Part shown: one piece after another, positions 1 through 11,223 of the stretch
Layout of the letters: each line of letters starts with the position of its first letter
Position numbering within the stretch: the stretch's first letter is position 1
Source: Poecilobothrus nobilitatus
Lineage: Eukaryota; Arthropoda; Insecta; Diptera; Dolichopodidae
Direction of reading: 5' to 3'
NCBI GenBank assembly: GCA_947095535.1
Contig: OX352774.1
Span: 174,466,200-174,530,199, forward strand
DNA: 64,000 bases
Notes under the pieces: model-generated
The model's database searches: none
Seen by the model: only the letters and a program-made list of their open reading frames with translations
What the model was told of the DNA's origin: nothing
Program-made: the position numbers and the translations under genes

Positions 1-330
1 AATATAATTTAAATGGTTTCTTCTGAACCGTTTTACCGATTTTTTTATACGTAGAAATGAATATTTTGAAAAAGTAACCTAAAATTTTGGGTGTTAAATA
101 AGGTCTAACTTGTTTTTTTTTTTGTTTTTACGGTCAAAATTTTAAAAAATTGATATTTACTTGGAAAAATGTGTTAAAAAATTAATATTCGTTTTATAAA
201 TTAAATTTATTTTTTTTTTTTAGTATGAACTGTTTTTGAAATAAATTTAATTTTGTAATTAAATCAAATTAGAAATTTAATACATACTTATGTCTGGTCA
301 AGCGTAAAAAGCGTTGTCATAAACTGAAAT

Positions 331-458
331 CGGAAACGTCATTTGCGAATCCAGTTACTCTTGCAGTATAATTTTAAACGCAGACAACTTTAATGTAATG
401 GCTGATTTTGCGCATATGCATGATTGCTTTTGCATGCGATATGCAAATGACGTTTCCG
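331..458. repeat. Perfect 16 bp inverted repeat with about 96 bp loop
   Basis: CGGAAACGTCATTTGC (331-346) is exactly reverse-complemented at 443-458. The loop is less AT-rich than its surroundings and contains ATGCAT/GCATGC palindromes. The arms extend imperfectly outwards (CTGAAAT against TTTACAG). It could be a small MITE remnant or a hairpin locus. Confidence 0.7.
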
Positions 459-1349
459 TTTACAGGTATAACACAGTAAAAAAAAAAAAATTTTGAAATG
501 ATATATTGTTTAGCAGTTAGCATTTAAATTCAGTTGTTTAATTTAAATGTAATAAATCATAGATACAATCTAAACATTTAGATAAAAACCGAGTAGTATG
601 GTTTTTTAAATTAAAATTTAAAATTTTCCAATTTTTTACGATAATGTTTTTATTTCATTTTTGTTTTTATAAATTTTTTAAAGTTTACTTTGTTTTGTAT
701 TTCATATTTCTTTTACGATTGTGACTAATTGATTCTTTAATGAAATTTTACATAAACTCTTAATATTTTGTATTTAATTTCGTTTTATTTAAAAAAAAAA
801 AAAAAAAAAGAAAATTATTTCATCCTTTGGGATAAGGTTTTTGTTTATTTCTTTTATCTTAAGTATGTTTTGGAGAAGAGAAGAAATTCAGCCGGTTTAA
901 ATAAGAATTTATCTTTTTTTTTTTTTCTATTTTCTTCTAAACATTTTTGTTTTATTTAAGCTTTGTTTTCTATTTTTCTTTTTTTGTTTGTTTTTCTAAT
1001 TTTAATTAATTTGTTTTTAAAATCTCTATTTATTGAAAATTGAATTGAGTTTTTTTTTTTTTATATATTCTATTTTTTAAATCTTCTATTTATTTTAATT
1101 TTACTTTTATATATTAAATATTTATTATATTTTATATTAGTTTATTTCTGGTTTTGTTTTGTTTTTTTGTTTTTTTTTTATTTATTGTTGTGTGTTGAAT
1201 TGTAAAATTGATCGTGTTGAGTTGACCATTATAATATTGGATAAATACAGTGGTGAGGTTTTCTTTATTTATTTTTATTAATTCTTTTTCTATTTTAATT
1301 TTGTTTGTATTTTATTATATATATATAAATATATTTAAATATATAAATA

Positions 1350-1355
1350 TGTATG

Positions 1356-1390
<35 letters not shown>
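1350..1390. repeat. TATG/TA microsatellite
   Basis: A GTATGTATGTA run passes into an uninterrupted TA repeat. Comparable TA tracts lie at 9759-9788, 41785-41805 and 49150-49176. Confidence 0.9.
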
Positions 1391-1394
<4 letters not shown>

Positions 1395-2223
1395 ATAAAT
1401 TGAATAATTTTTTTTAACGGATTTGATTTCTTGTTGTAAGTTATTTTTTATTTCTGCAATGAAAAGAAAAAAGTTTAAAATAAAATAACAAATTTTTTTT
1501 TAAAATGAATGAAAAATATCACAAATGAATGGAAAATAAATGTGGAAAAAACATAAAAAAAAAAAAAAGTAAATTATGCCACAGAAATAAAATAAATTTA
1601 TTAAAAATAAAACTTTATATTTGTTTTTACTTAACTGCAAAATTTGAATGAAATTTTTATTTAAAACATTTCTTTTTAGTTTGCTTTTATTTGTAAAGGT
1701 TTGTGTCGTGGAGATTAGAAATTGGTTTTTTTTTTTTGAGTTGATTTTGACAGTTGGTTGACATTGAAAATGTCAAAAAAAAACTTTAATCCAATACAAA
1801 ATATGAATAATCATTGTAAATTTTATAAAGCGATATAGATTATAGATAGATTGTGTAGAAAATATAATGACAGTTTTCAATTCAAATCATTTTTAACACA
1901 TTGTATCTGAAACAAATGTCAAAAAATAACGTTACCTATTATTTTTGATAATTTTAAAAATAAAATCAAAAATGAATAAAGATTTCGTGAAAAGTAATTT
2001 ATTAGACAGCGGTGAGGCAATTTATTTATAATTTTTTAAAAAATTTATTGAAAAAAAGATTTTTAATTTTAAAAAATTAGCCATTCCAGAAAAATTAAAA
2101 TTTACTTATTTTTCCTTCTATTGTTTAATTTTTTTTTTAAGAAAAAAATGTAAAAAATATACCTAACGTTCTAATCACAAAACTTTAAAATTCAAACTTA
2201 AAAAGTTTGTTTTTATTTATGTG

Positions 2224-2327
2224 TTCAAGCATTTTTCGATACACAATTTTACAATCTGCATCATGAAAATATGTCGCGATCGCATTGTGAAATAAATTTT
2301 GATCATGAGACAATGTAAAAATATTTG
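2224..2327. repeat. Dispersed repeat, copy 1 (related to 7822-7931)
   Basis: The stretch from TTCAAGCATTTTTCGAT to ATCATGAGACAATGTAAAAA matches 7822-7931 in the same orientation with small indels. Shared blocks include CATTTTTCGATA, CAT(C/G) near a GCGA word, and ATCATGAGACAATGTAAAAA. It lies just past the GckIII stop codon. Confidence 0.65.
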
Positions 2328-2597
2328 GTTTTACGTTTCCGATCTCGACACATTGTATTTTTAATCTAATGCTCAGACACAAATATTTTTAATTAAATTA
2401 TTTTATTTTTGTGTTAAATTTATTAATTTATTTGAAAAAAAAAAAAAGAAAATAAGAAAGTGTGATACTTTAGTGCTATTAAGAAAAATGTTAAGGCTTT
2501 GATTTAAAAATAAGGCTTAATAATTTTGAAAAAGTTAACATTTTGCAAACGAAAAGAGTTACTGGCATTGTACAATCACAAAAAACCAGATTTTTCA

Positions 2598-2720
2598 GTT
2601 TGGCAGCATTAGTAAAAGTTTAGCAGAATGTTTTGGTTTCTGTATTACAAAAGAAAAGTATTAGTATGAGTTTAGCAGAATGATTTGCAGAAAGCATTAG
2701 TTAGGGTTTAGCAAAATGTA
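2598..2720. repeat. Degenerate tandem motif (GTTTAGCAGAATG), 4 units
   Basis: Variants of GTTTAGCAGAATG occur four times, beginning with GTTTGGCAGCATTAG. Spacing is irregular (roughly 25-50 bp) and several units are followed by a GCATTAG-like word. The array lies 180-300 bp downstream of the GckIII stop, probably in its 3' UTR. Confidence 0.55.
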
Positions 2721-2899
2721 TTTTATAAAATCAATATATAAAACAAAAAAACATTAAAAATAAGAAAAAAAAAAATCAAAACCAAAAAAAGGATATGTTA
2801 ATGTGTTATTACCAAACAAAAAGTGAGTTTTTTATTACATGAAAAGAAAATTGAAAGTAACCATCACCTTGTTTTTCTCTGTTTTTATTTTAAACTGAC

Positions 2900-3094
2900 C
2901 TACCGCATTACTCTATCCATAAGCGTATTTATTCTTGTTTCTGAGAATCCAGGAACTAATTTATGTATAACTTCTTTTACTAGTAAATCGCTAATTCCAG
3001 GACTAGCTCTTTCAGCTAATTCAAAAGCAGTTTTCAATTCAACCATATCTATAGCAGGACTTGAATTAGATGAATAATAGTATTTACGTTTTAG
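2900..3094 (-). CDS. GckIII: GckIII last coding exon (C-terminal CCM3-binding helices, stop)
   Basis: These 195 bp encode 64 residues and a stop. They begin [12 protein letters not shown], continue with the helix region [20 protein letters not shown], and end MDRVMR. The LAE(E/R)A.PGISD core is the most conserved part of the family's C-terminal domain, which heterodimerises with CCM3/PDCD10 in characterised members. The acceptor is TTTGCAG. Confidence 0.94.
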   Translation of the reverse strand, partial: LKRKYYYSSNSSPAIDMVELKTAFELAERASPGISDLLVKEVIHKLVPGFSETRINTLMDRVMR

Positions 3095-6000
3095 CTGCAA
3101 ATAAAAAAATTAAATATTTTATAAATTACTATAAAGAAAAAAATATATATTTTTTTTTTACCTCTGACAGAATTGGAAAAATAAAATTATTGAGGCACGG
3201 ACTATTTGTCTGAGCAATTCGATTGGAAGCATCTTTACTACTCGGTGACAATTGATTACCATAATTATTACCACTTGATGAATTTCCATTATGGCTAGAT
3301 GTCGCTGTCGCTGAAGATGATGTTGGCGACATAGATGATCTATTCACTGACGAAGATGATATAGATGAAGTTGTTGGCGATTGTGGAGATTGCACTACTT
3401 GTGTTTGATGATGCTCTTTATCACGTCTAAGTAAACTTGAACGTTTTTCTTCTGTTCTATCATCTGTTCTAGGATCCAAGTGCGTAAACTAAAAAAGAAA
3501 AAAAAAAAAACATTTAAAATTTATGTATGTATGTATATATTATTTTTCTTAAATAAAAACTTACCTCTTTTGATGTTCTATTATCTCTTGTATCCTTTTC
3601 ACGTTCTCTATCATCTTGATGTAAGTCTCTTTGCTGTTCTAATAATAATTCCTTATCTCTATCTTTATCACGTAATATTTGTTCCTTTCGACTTAAAGAG
3701 TTATTGTCCAATACAACGGAAGTGCTACTGCCCGATGATGTTGTAATTAATTGTGAAGGCATTTCTTTATGAGTTGGAGATTGTGGACTACCAACTAATG
3801 TATTATTTGAAGTAGATTTTTCTAATTGTCCACTTGTTGATAATTTAAAATGATGATTTAAATTTGTATCCCTACCATGAGATGATTGTTGCTGCTGTTG
3901 TTGTTGATGTTGTTGTGTTTGTTGTTGCTGTTGTTGTGTTTGTTGTTGCTGTTGTTGTTGTTGTTGCTGTTGTTGTTGAGCTAAATCAACAGATCTTGAA
4001 TTATTACTAACACCAGATTGAATTATACTAGTTGATCCATTTTGATGTTGAATTTGTGGTTTTCCAGTCGTTGAACAAAATATTTCCGTATGATGATCAA
4101 GCACTGATGCCGCTGTTGATTTATTATTTGTAAAATTATTATAATGCATTCCTTTAACTGTCATTATCCATGGTTCATCCATATCACTATCTGGTTTTGA
4201 TTCCTCTCTATAAAATTTGAAAAAAAAAAATCATTTTCCATATTATTTATTTAAATTAAAAATAATTAATTTTAAAACTTACGAATCAGAATTTTCAGAT
4301 TCTGTTTCACTTTCTTCTCCTCTTTGTGATTTCCATTTCTTATATCGATCAATTAAATCAATTAAATATGAATTCTTTTTAGCTTTTTTAATAAATGGAA
4401 ATTTTAAAAGTTCTTTAGCTGTTGGTCTCTACAAAAACCAAAAAAAAAAAAGAAAAAAAAATAATTAATAGTATAACAATAATTTTTTTTTCGTCACAAA
4501 TTATTTTTCTTACATTTTCTGGATCTTTATTTAGGCACGCTTCAACAAAATCTTTAAAAGGTTTTGTATAATTTCCAGTCAATTGTGGTGGATTATTTTT
4601 TGGTATTAAAAATAATACACGCATTGGATGTAATTCAGAATTAGGTGGTTCACCTTTTGCTAATTCTATTGCTGTTATACCTAATGACCATATATCAGCT
4701 TTTGAATCATACATTGATTGTTTTATAACTTCTGGTGCCATCCAAAATGGTGTACCAACAAATGTATTACGTTTTGAAGTTGTATTTGTTAATTGGCCAG
4801 CAACACCAAAATCAGCTAATTTAACATCACCCATTTCACTTAAAAGAACATTTGCCGCTTTTATATCACGATGTAATTTACGTTCTGAATGTAAATAATC
4901 TAAACCTTTTAAAACTTCACGTAATATTATGGCGATATGCATTTCTTCAAATGAACCAGCTTTCATAAGATCTAAAGCGGAACCACCACCTAAATATTCC
5001 ATAATAATCCAAAGTTTTGTACCCTATATAGAAAAAACGGAAAAAGGAAATAAGAAAAACAAATGTAGATAAAAAACAATTAAAAAAACAAGGTTTGTGT
5101 GTATGTATGGTGAATTTTAAGAAAGGTTGAAAAATTTTGAAATTTTGTATTAGGAGATATTGAGAGGTTTTTCTCTTCTCATTGTCCTTTTATACATTTA
5201 GGATATGGTGTATGTATTTTTCAGACCAATTTGTATATTTTTAAATGTTATAATTAAAATAAAAGAAAAAAAAAACTTTTTAAATCTGTTTCAAAAAAAC
5301 ATTTTAAAAGCTATAAAAAAAAAAACAACTCTTGATAAATTTAATTTGAAGCTTTTCCATTCTATATATGAGTATGTTTAGTAAAAATCTTAAACATTAG
5401 ATGGTACAGAAAATAACCAAAAAAAAAAAACAAAATAAATTTTTTTTTTTTTTCTTCAACACACAAAAAAGTTTTCGAAATTTTTAATTAAAAATTTCGT
5501 GCTCCATTAAAAATATTTTTATTTTCAATTTTTTTTTTTTTTATTTTAATAAAAAAAAGGACGTTAACATTTTTCAAAGTTATTTTTTTTTTTTTTCATT
5601 TTATTATTAATATTATTTTAACCTTGGTCAATCACCATTAAATAAAAAAAAAAAAAATAAAATAAATAAATAAGAAAAAGTTCATCGAAAAAAGGGAAGG
5701 TCATGTTTTCTTAAAATAAATGTCAAAAATATAAGTAAAAATATTATTACTATTCTAATATTTATTTATTTATTTTTTTTATATCTATACTAAATGTTAA
5801 GTATTAAATGTACGACATATTTGATAGGACACATAAAAAAAAAAACAACTTCTAAATGTTCTTGAACGTTCTATTTTAAATACATACAAACAGAATGTTC
5901 TTTTAAATGTCGAAAGTAATAAAAATATAGATAGACAGTTTATTTTTTTTTTTTATTAAAAACAAAAAAAAACAAAAACAAAAAAAAAACACTACTAATG

Positions 6001-9000
6001 CAATAATTTTTATTTGTTTAATAAAAAAAAAAAAAAATTAACCTCGAATTATTATTTTGTTAGTCTGCCAGCTACAAAAAAAAAAAAAAAAAACAAAAGA
6101 AGGATCTATTAGCTTAGGTTTTGTTCTTATCCTTTCTATACATTAAATCTAAACGGAAAATTTAAAAATTATGGCTAAGAGTAATACTAAAGATATAAAT
6201 ATTTATTTTTTTATAATAATCCTTTAAATCCTTTTTTAAATCCTAAAAAAAAAAAAAACTATTTAAGAGTTATTTTAAATTTCTAAATTAAATTCTAAGT
6301 TAATTTTCTTTTAAGGATATTTTTTTTTTTTTTCTTTGTAATAAAAATGATATTATTGGTAATTTGTATCTATTGTGATATTATAAAATTCTTAAAATAA
6401 AGATGTCCCTAATAATTTTCTTTTTGTGTCTACCAAAAGAAAAAAAAAATTTTTTTTTTTTTTTATTACAGCTGTTACAACACATTGAATAACATTTTTC
6501 TCTGTAAATATATATTTAGATTAAATAACATTTATAACTAAATATTAATAATAATAAAAAAAAAAAAAAAAAAAACAAAAAAAGAAAGAAAAATCTAAAA
6601 TCAATAACAGATGTTATTTACATGTGGTAGTAAAACATTATTTTAGTTAACTTTAGTTATACCTACTACTGTTTTACTCTGTTTTATAAATGTTTGATTC
6701 GTTGTTGGTTTAGTTTAGTTGAATCATAAAAAAGTTAATTTTCTTAAAGACAACAAAAAAAAAAAAAACCATTAACAAAAACAACAACAGGATGAGAAAA
6801 TAATTTTCGAAAAATAAAAAAAAAAAATTAATTTTTTTTTTGTACAAAATTGCGTCAATATCAAAATAGTTACGATCAAAACACGAAGAAAATGAATGAA
6901 ATACAAAAAAAAAAAAAATTGTCTTTTTTGTTTGTTTTTTTTTTTTTTTTTTGTTTTTTACAATATTTACATTGTCATTATTAAACAATTTTCCGTTTTA
7001 ATGTTTTTTCATTTCTAATATAGATGGGGTTTACAACAAACACGTCACAATATATGCCACAAAGAAATGAGAGAAATTATTTGATATAATGTGCTTGAAA
7101 TTACGATAAAATATAGTTACTTGAAAATGGACGGATACGTTTTGGTTTTTTTTCAGTATACAAAGTAAGCCAAATTCTACGAAAGGATTTCTTTGTACAT
7201 TTCTGGTGTAGGTTTTATTAAATGGAGGAACAAATAAGAGATAAAAGTAAGACAAAAGAGATGAATTGAAATGTAAAATTGAATACAAATTTAAAAAGTA
7301 AAAGTTTTGTATAGATAGTAAAATTAAGAGAATCCGTGATATCGGAAATGTCGTAAAAAAAAAACTGCAACTACAAAAAATAGTAAAATTTATGAACTCA
7401 AACGTGTAGTGTCGAAATACACAATGTGTTTTGTTTATAATTCCGATCACAAATGAAATGTTGACTTTTATAAATACTAGCTGTTATTTTGAAGAAACCC
7501 TCCTATTTTAGGAACCAGAAGTCGAACCGATACGATTTAAAAAATCTAGTCCCCTATACTGTTTCTATTAACTAAAAGTCAATCTTAAAAGTTGTGTTTA
7601 AAAATCAAACTTTTTTTATTTTTGTTTACTATATTTAAATTCTACTACAAAATCGGTAAGTAACGTTTTTTTTATATCATGTCGGTCCGATTTCAAAATA
7701 CGGGGGCTTCTTGCAACCGACGCAATCACGCAGTTATACGTTGTTTATGAAAATGCCCTTATTATATTTATAATTATGATTTTTTTTCTAAATTCAATTT
7801 TTTACATGTAATATACATGTATTCAAACATTTTTCGATATTTACACAATTTAGAAACCAGCATCGCGAAAATTGGACACGAATTTAATGTAAAATGAATT
7901 TTCAATCATGAGACAATGTAAAAATGTTTGCAGTTTAAATTTAAGATCAGGCAAAATTGTATTCGCGACGTCGTAAATACATTTTCTATGTCAAGGTATA
8001 TATGTATACGTATTAATTCTTTTTTGAAAAGAACATGAAAATTATTTTGCAATTAATAGAAATATTTTAATATACTGCAGATTATAAATTTTTGTAACTC
8101 AACATTATTGATGGTCATATTGAAAAACCCTTACTATATATTACACGAAGGAAATATCTATTTTAGTTAATAATTTTATTTTTTTATAGCATATACTTTT
8201 TTTTTTTTAAACAGTAATAGCAATTCTATGCTGTCAACATGACAAAAATCTATAAATTACATGATAAATAATTTTGAACCTTAAAAAAGTAGGTAATCGC
8301 CATTTATTTTTTTTCTTTAATTTAGAATAAAAAGAAAAAATTTAATTGAATTTACGTAATTCAATTATCATTAAAAATAAAATTTTCAAAAGATAATTAT
8401 TTAATTATAAATTGATATTCGAAATTTTTTTAATAACCATATTTCTTCATTAATTTGATCTATTAAGTATGTTTTTATGTCAACGTTGGCTTTTTAGTCT
8501 CTATTCTATGTATTTCCAGTGTAATTACTTAATTTGAAAAAAAAAAAAAAAAAGTGATTGTATTTCTTCTAACTAATGACTATTCGATTGAAAATAACAA
8601 AAAAAAGAAAAAGAAACTTTGTCAATGTTAAATTTTATTATGTATATGGAAAAAGTAAATTAATTTTTAAGAAATATAACGTTAATAAAAACCTAAATTT
8701 AATATTTATACAATTTTGAGGTTATTTTAAAATTTCTGATTAATTTTATGATAAAGCATATGGTAATGTTAAAAGAAAAAATTTAACTGATGGGATCAAT
8801 TATACTATAGATTAGTTACTGAAGTAATTAAAATCTCTTACATTAATTTTTATAAAACAAACAACACCATGTTAAGAGTAAGATCTTGTTTCAAGCAATA
8901 AACCTTGGTCTGTTTATTTATTTGCTTAAATCTTAATTCAATTTTGACATGTTGGAAATCGAATCTCGAATAGGGTGGCTTAAATTTCATTTACATCCGT

Positions 9001-9755
9001 GAATTTAATTTTATTAAGTTTTATCTATACATAGCTTATTTTGATCTATTCTTCGACATGCTAAAAGATAGATCCATATTGCGGTTTATATGATATTTGT
9101 ATTATGTAAAATTGCTTGTTCGGTTTTAGGCAATACTTAGATAATGTAGCATTTTATTTTATATATAATAGTAAAAATAATTATAATTATTCGAACCACC
9201 AATATCATTTATTAAATTATAATAACTCTTGTAAATGATTACAATTCAGTTTTTTTTTTTGTAATTGTTCATTAAATTAACAATTTTACTGATGCTTGGA
9301 TTAAAGAAATGTCTCATACAAAACAAAAAAATATATAGATTTCTTATGGTATTTTTTCTTAATAATGCCATCCAAAAATTGAAATTATAACGACTACGAC
9401 TATAAAATTGAATAAAAATATTCTATGTTTTCCAGATTTTAAAGAAATTTCTACACAAAAATGATATTTTTAAAAAGTATTTTATAAAATATTGATAGAT
9501 TATTGATAGATGATTTGATTAGAAATATTAATATAAATTTATAAAATTAAGTATCAATAACAAAATAAATTTTATCTTTAAATTTTTTTCATTTTTAATA
9601 TAAGATTGTGTATTTTTAGTTTTTTTTTTAGAATTTTATATTTAGAAGTTTATTATATTATGCTATTTTATATTATTGAAAAATAGTTGAGTACATGACG
9701 AATAAGAAGGCTTATATAACACAAGAATAAAAAAAAAACTTTTTTTTTCTTTTTC

Positions 9756-9789
<34 letters not shown>

Positions 9790-10623
9790 TATATAGTTAT
9801 GTCACTTGATCCGTATTTTCAATTTAATTTTTATTATTAATAAAAAAAAAAAAAACAAACCTTAGTTTAAAAAAGAGTCAAAGGATATATTCTAACTATA
9901 CTAAATTCAAAATAGTAAGAAAAAAAGGATCAGAAGTTCAATAAAAATTAAATTGAACGATTACTAATAGAAAATATAATATTAGATATATTCTAGTTAA
10001 ATGGAAAATTATTATATTTCTTATTTTGAATGTTACTTGAACTTGAATACTTTAGACTTACAGATCAAAGATTTAAAATTTTTTTTTTTTATATAATATG
10101 TACTTTTGAAAGTACTTTTATATGATATATTTTTAAGATTATTTAGAAATCATATTTTTTATTTTATAATTTTAATTTCTGAAGTGACAGTAACAACTTA
10201 AAAAAATTGAAATATGATTTAAAAGTATATATATATATATATAGATTTCAAAAAACAATTTGATTACTTTAACACTCATTAAGGATATGGATTATATTAT
10301 TAAAAGAAAAACATTTTTTTTTAAATATTTACCTTCAAGTAGGATCCATAATACTTTGTAACATATGGTGAATCACATTGTGATAATACCATAATTTCTT
10401 GTTGGATATCTTCGATTTCATCTTCGGCTTCTTCTAAATCAATTATTTTAATAGCAACAACCTAAATTACATAATATAAAAATAATTAAAAAATAATAAA
10501 TTTAATTTTTTTTTTCATTTAAATCACCTGTTGCGTTCTATTATCGATTCCTTTAAATACTTCCCCAAAGGATCCTTTGCCTATTCGCTCCTGTTTTGTA
10601 AAAATCAGCTCAGGATCCACTTT
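2900..10623 (-). CDS. GckIII: GCK-III subfamily Ste20 serine/threonine kinase (GckIII / MST3-MST4-STK25 orthologue), first exon missing
   Basis: Seven exons join in one frame, join(10623..10528, 10461..10333, 5023..4514, 4428..4283, 4207..3565, 3488..3162, 3094..2900) on the minus strand. They give 681 residues plus a stop. Every junction has GT..AG. Visible kinase landmarks, numbered from the first visible residue, are the glycine loop GKGSFGEV (15-22), VAIK lysine 37, HRDIKAAN with catalytic Asp 128, DFG Asp 146, the activation segment [15 protein letters not shown] with Thr 162, and the GCK-typical [18 protein letters not shown]. After the kinase come an acidic linker, a long Gln/Ser/Asn-rich stretch, and a C-terminal helix region ([17 protein letters not shown]) that matches the part of this family that binds CCM3/PDCD10. 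Family members act in STRIPAK, Golgi and cell-junction signalling and Hippo/NDR-type cascades. Human members are about 420-440 residues, so this one is enlarged by its low-complexity linker. The initiator exon upstream of 10623 was not found. Confidence 0.95.
3162..3488 (-). CDS. GckIII: GckIII exon with the Ser-rich linker and start of the C-terminal domain
   Basis: These 327 bp encode 109 residues, beginning [19 protein letters not shown] long Ser/Thr/Asn-rich stretch leads into [10 protein letters not shown], the equivalent of the IISPLFAELK segment that opens the C-terminal domain in vertebrate homologues. The acceptor is TTTTTTAG and the donor GTAAAA. Confidence 0.92.
3565..4207 (-). CDS. 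GckIII: GckIII exon with the conserved [10 protein letters not shown] motif and polyglutamine linker
   Basis: The 643 bp exon opens with [19 protein letters not shown], a motif shared with insect GckIII and close to the DWIFTIR segment of human relatives. A nearly pure polyglutamine run of about 30 residues follows (genomic 3887-3979, broken by Thr and His), then Ser/Asn-rich and charged Asp/Arg/Glu-rich sequence. The exon ends SKE before a GTAAGT donor. It accounts for much of the extra length over vertebrate relatives. The frame stays open throughout. Confidence 0.93.
3887..3979 (-). repeat. CAG/CAA repeat encoding polyglutamine in GckIII
   Basis: On the minus strand this is a mixed CAA/CAG run inside the coding exon, interrupted by ACA (Thr) and CAT (His). 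It is the only long triplet repeat within coding sequence here and is likely to vary in length between individuals. Confidence 0.9.
4283..4428 (-). CDS. GckIII: GckIII exon with the end of the kinase domain and start of the acidic linker
   Basis: These 146 bp begin [19 protein letters not shown] (kinase subdomain XI) and continue through [19 protein letters not shown] into an acidic serine-rich run ([11 protein letters not shown]). The donor GTAAGT splits the serine codon TC|A, which the next exon completes. Confidence 0.95.
4514..5023 (-). CDS. GckIII: GckIII exon with the catalytic core (HRD, DFG, APE)
   Basis: These 510 bp encode 170 residues from [14 protein letters not shown] to LNKDPEN. 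The exon holds the catalytic loop HRDIKAAN, the metal-binding DFG, the activation threonine in [13 protein letters not shown], and subdomains IX-X ([20 protein letters not shown]). No key residue is missing, so the kinase should be active. The acceptor is CTATATAG and the donor GTAAGA. Confidence 0.97.
5024..10332 (-). other. Large GckIII intron (5.3 kb)
   Basis: The intron is bounded by a GTAAAT donor at 10332 and a CTATATAG acceptor at 5024. It is mainly poly(A)/poly(T) and AT repeats. The only non-simple content I can see is a dispersed repeat copy at 7822-7931, a more GC-balanced patch near 7680-7740, and the TA tract at 9759-9788. No alternative exon was recognised. Confidence 0.85.
7822..7931. 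repeat. Dispersed repeat, copy 2 (related to 2224-2327)
   Basis: This is the direct-orientation relative of 2224-2327. It opens TTCAAACATTTTTCGATAT and ends ATCATGAGACAATGTAAAAA. It lies inside the 5.3 kb intron. Sequence between the matching ends is diverged by indels, so the element is old. Confidence 0.65.
10333..10461 (-). CDS. GckIII: GckIII exon with the VAIK lysine and helix C
   Basis: These 129 bp encode 43 residues beginning [20 protein letters not shown] and ending KYYGSYLK. They carry the ATP-anchoring lysine and the helix-C glutamate region. The acceptor is ATTTAG and the donor GTAAAT. The 66 bp intron before it contrasts with the 5.3 kb intron after it. Confidence 0.95.
10528..10623 (-). 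CDS. GckIII: GckIII exon with the ATP-binding glycine loop
   Basis: These 96 bp encode 32 residues, starting [20 protein letters not shown] and ending in NRTQQ. A pyrimidine-rich acceptor ending in TTTTTGCAG precedes it and a GTGATT donor follows. It starts in phase 0 with a lysine codon and has no ATG before the kinase domain, so at least one more coding exon must precede it. Confidence 0.95.
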
Positions 10624-11223
10624 CTGCAAAAATTAAAAGAAAAAAAAAAAACAATTAATTAAATATTTGTAAAAGGATAATTATTTATTTATTTTAATAT
10701 ACTGAGAATTATAATATATATATAGATTTTTAAATCAATCATTTTAATTATTATGAAACTTATGTCATATATTTCCATAGCTTTTTTTGTTCTTTTTTAA
10801 TTAAGAAATAATGTTATAGCTTATTATTTTAAGATATTATCTTTTTAAGTGGTAAACGAATTATATTTGATTGGAATGTCCCCTTTTTTTTTTCTCCCTT
10901 TACAAAATATTGAATTTATTGAAATTTAATGACATTTCGTAACCAATTATATTAATAACTTAAAATATAATTAGAAAAAAACCTTGTCATTAAAAAAATA
11001 TTTATAAAAAATTCACAGTGATTGCATACTTTTAGGTATTATTTAAGTATGAGAAAAAATTTTGTTTAACACAATATGCCAAGGCCAAGACCTAAAATTT
11101 CATATATATATATTGTTTGTTTTTTTGTTTTTATAAGTTAGTTATGTAGTAATTCTATATTATTTTCAACAAATTTTAGTACATATTATTAATTTATTTA
11201 ATGTCATTTATATTTGTATATTC

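Larger units (their letters stand above)
1..2899. other. 3' flank of GckIII, noncoding, AT-rich
   Basis: No coding sequence is seen. The stretch will include the 3' UTR of the minus-strand kinase; the poly(A) site cannot be chosen because AATAAA-like words are everywhere. It contains the hairpin at 331-458, a TA microsatellite at 1350-1390, a short perfect 8 bp inverted repeat at 1758-1776, one copy of a dispersed repeat (2224-2327) and a degenerate tandem repeat (2598-2720), listed separately where useful. Confidence 0.6.

Noticed and set aside
768..959. Short open frame rich in Lys, Phe and Tyr
   Set aside because: It arises from poly(A)/poly(T) runs; there is no protein-like composition or motif. 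The same applies to frames at 6710-6988, 20562-20750, 21786-21980, 22096-22305, 22576-22791, 27336-27549, 28619-28801, 32863-33244 and 54615-54800.
2823..3077. Plus-strand frame of 84 codons
   Set aside because: It lies antisense to the well-supported last exon of GckIII and is a shadow of that coding sequence. The plus-strand frames at 3480-3746 and 4217-4468 likewise lie opposite kinase exons and introns.
3887..3979. Polyglutamine run as a possible assembly artefact
   Set aside because: The reading frame stays open on both sides and splice phases agree, so the repeat is real coding sequence, though its exact length may vary.
7031..7450. 139-codon minus-strand frame inside the large GckIII intron
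   Set aside because: Composition is dominated by Phe/Ser/Leu from T-rich sequence, with no domain or conserved motif. Its position in a spliced intron makes a separate gene unlikely.
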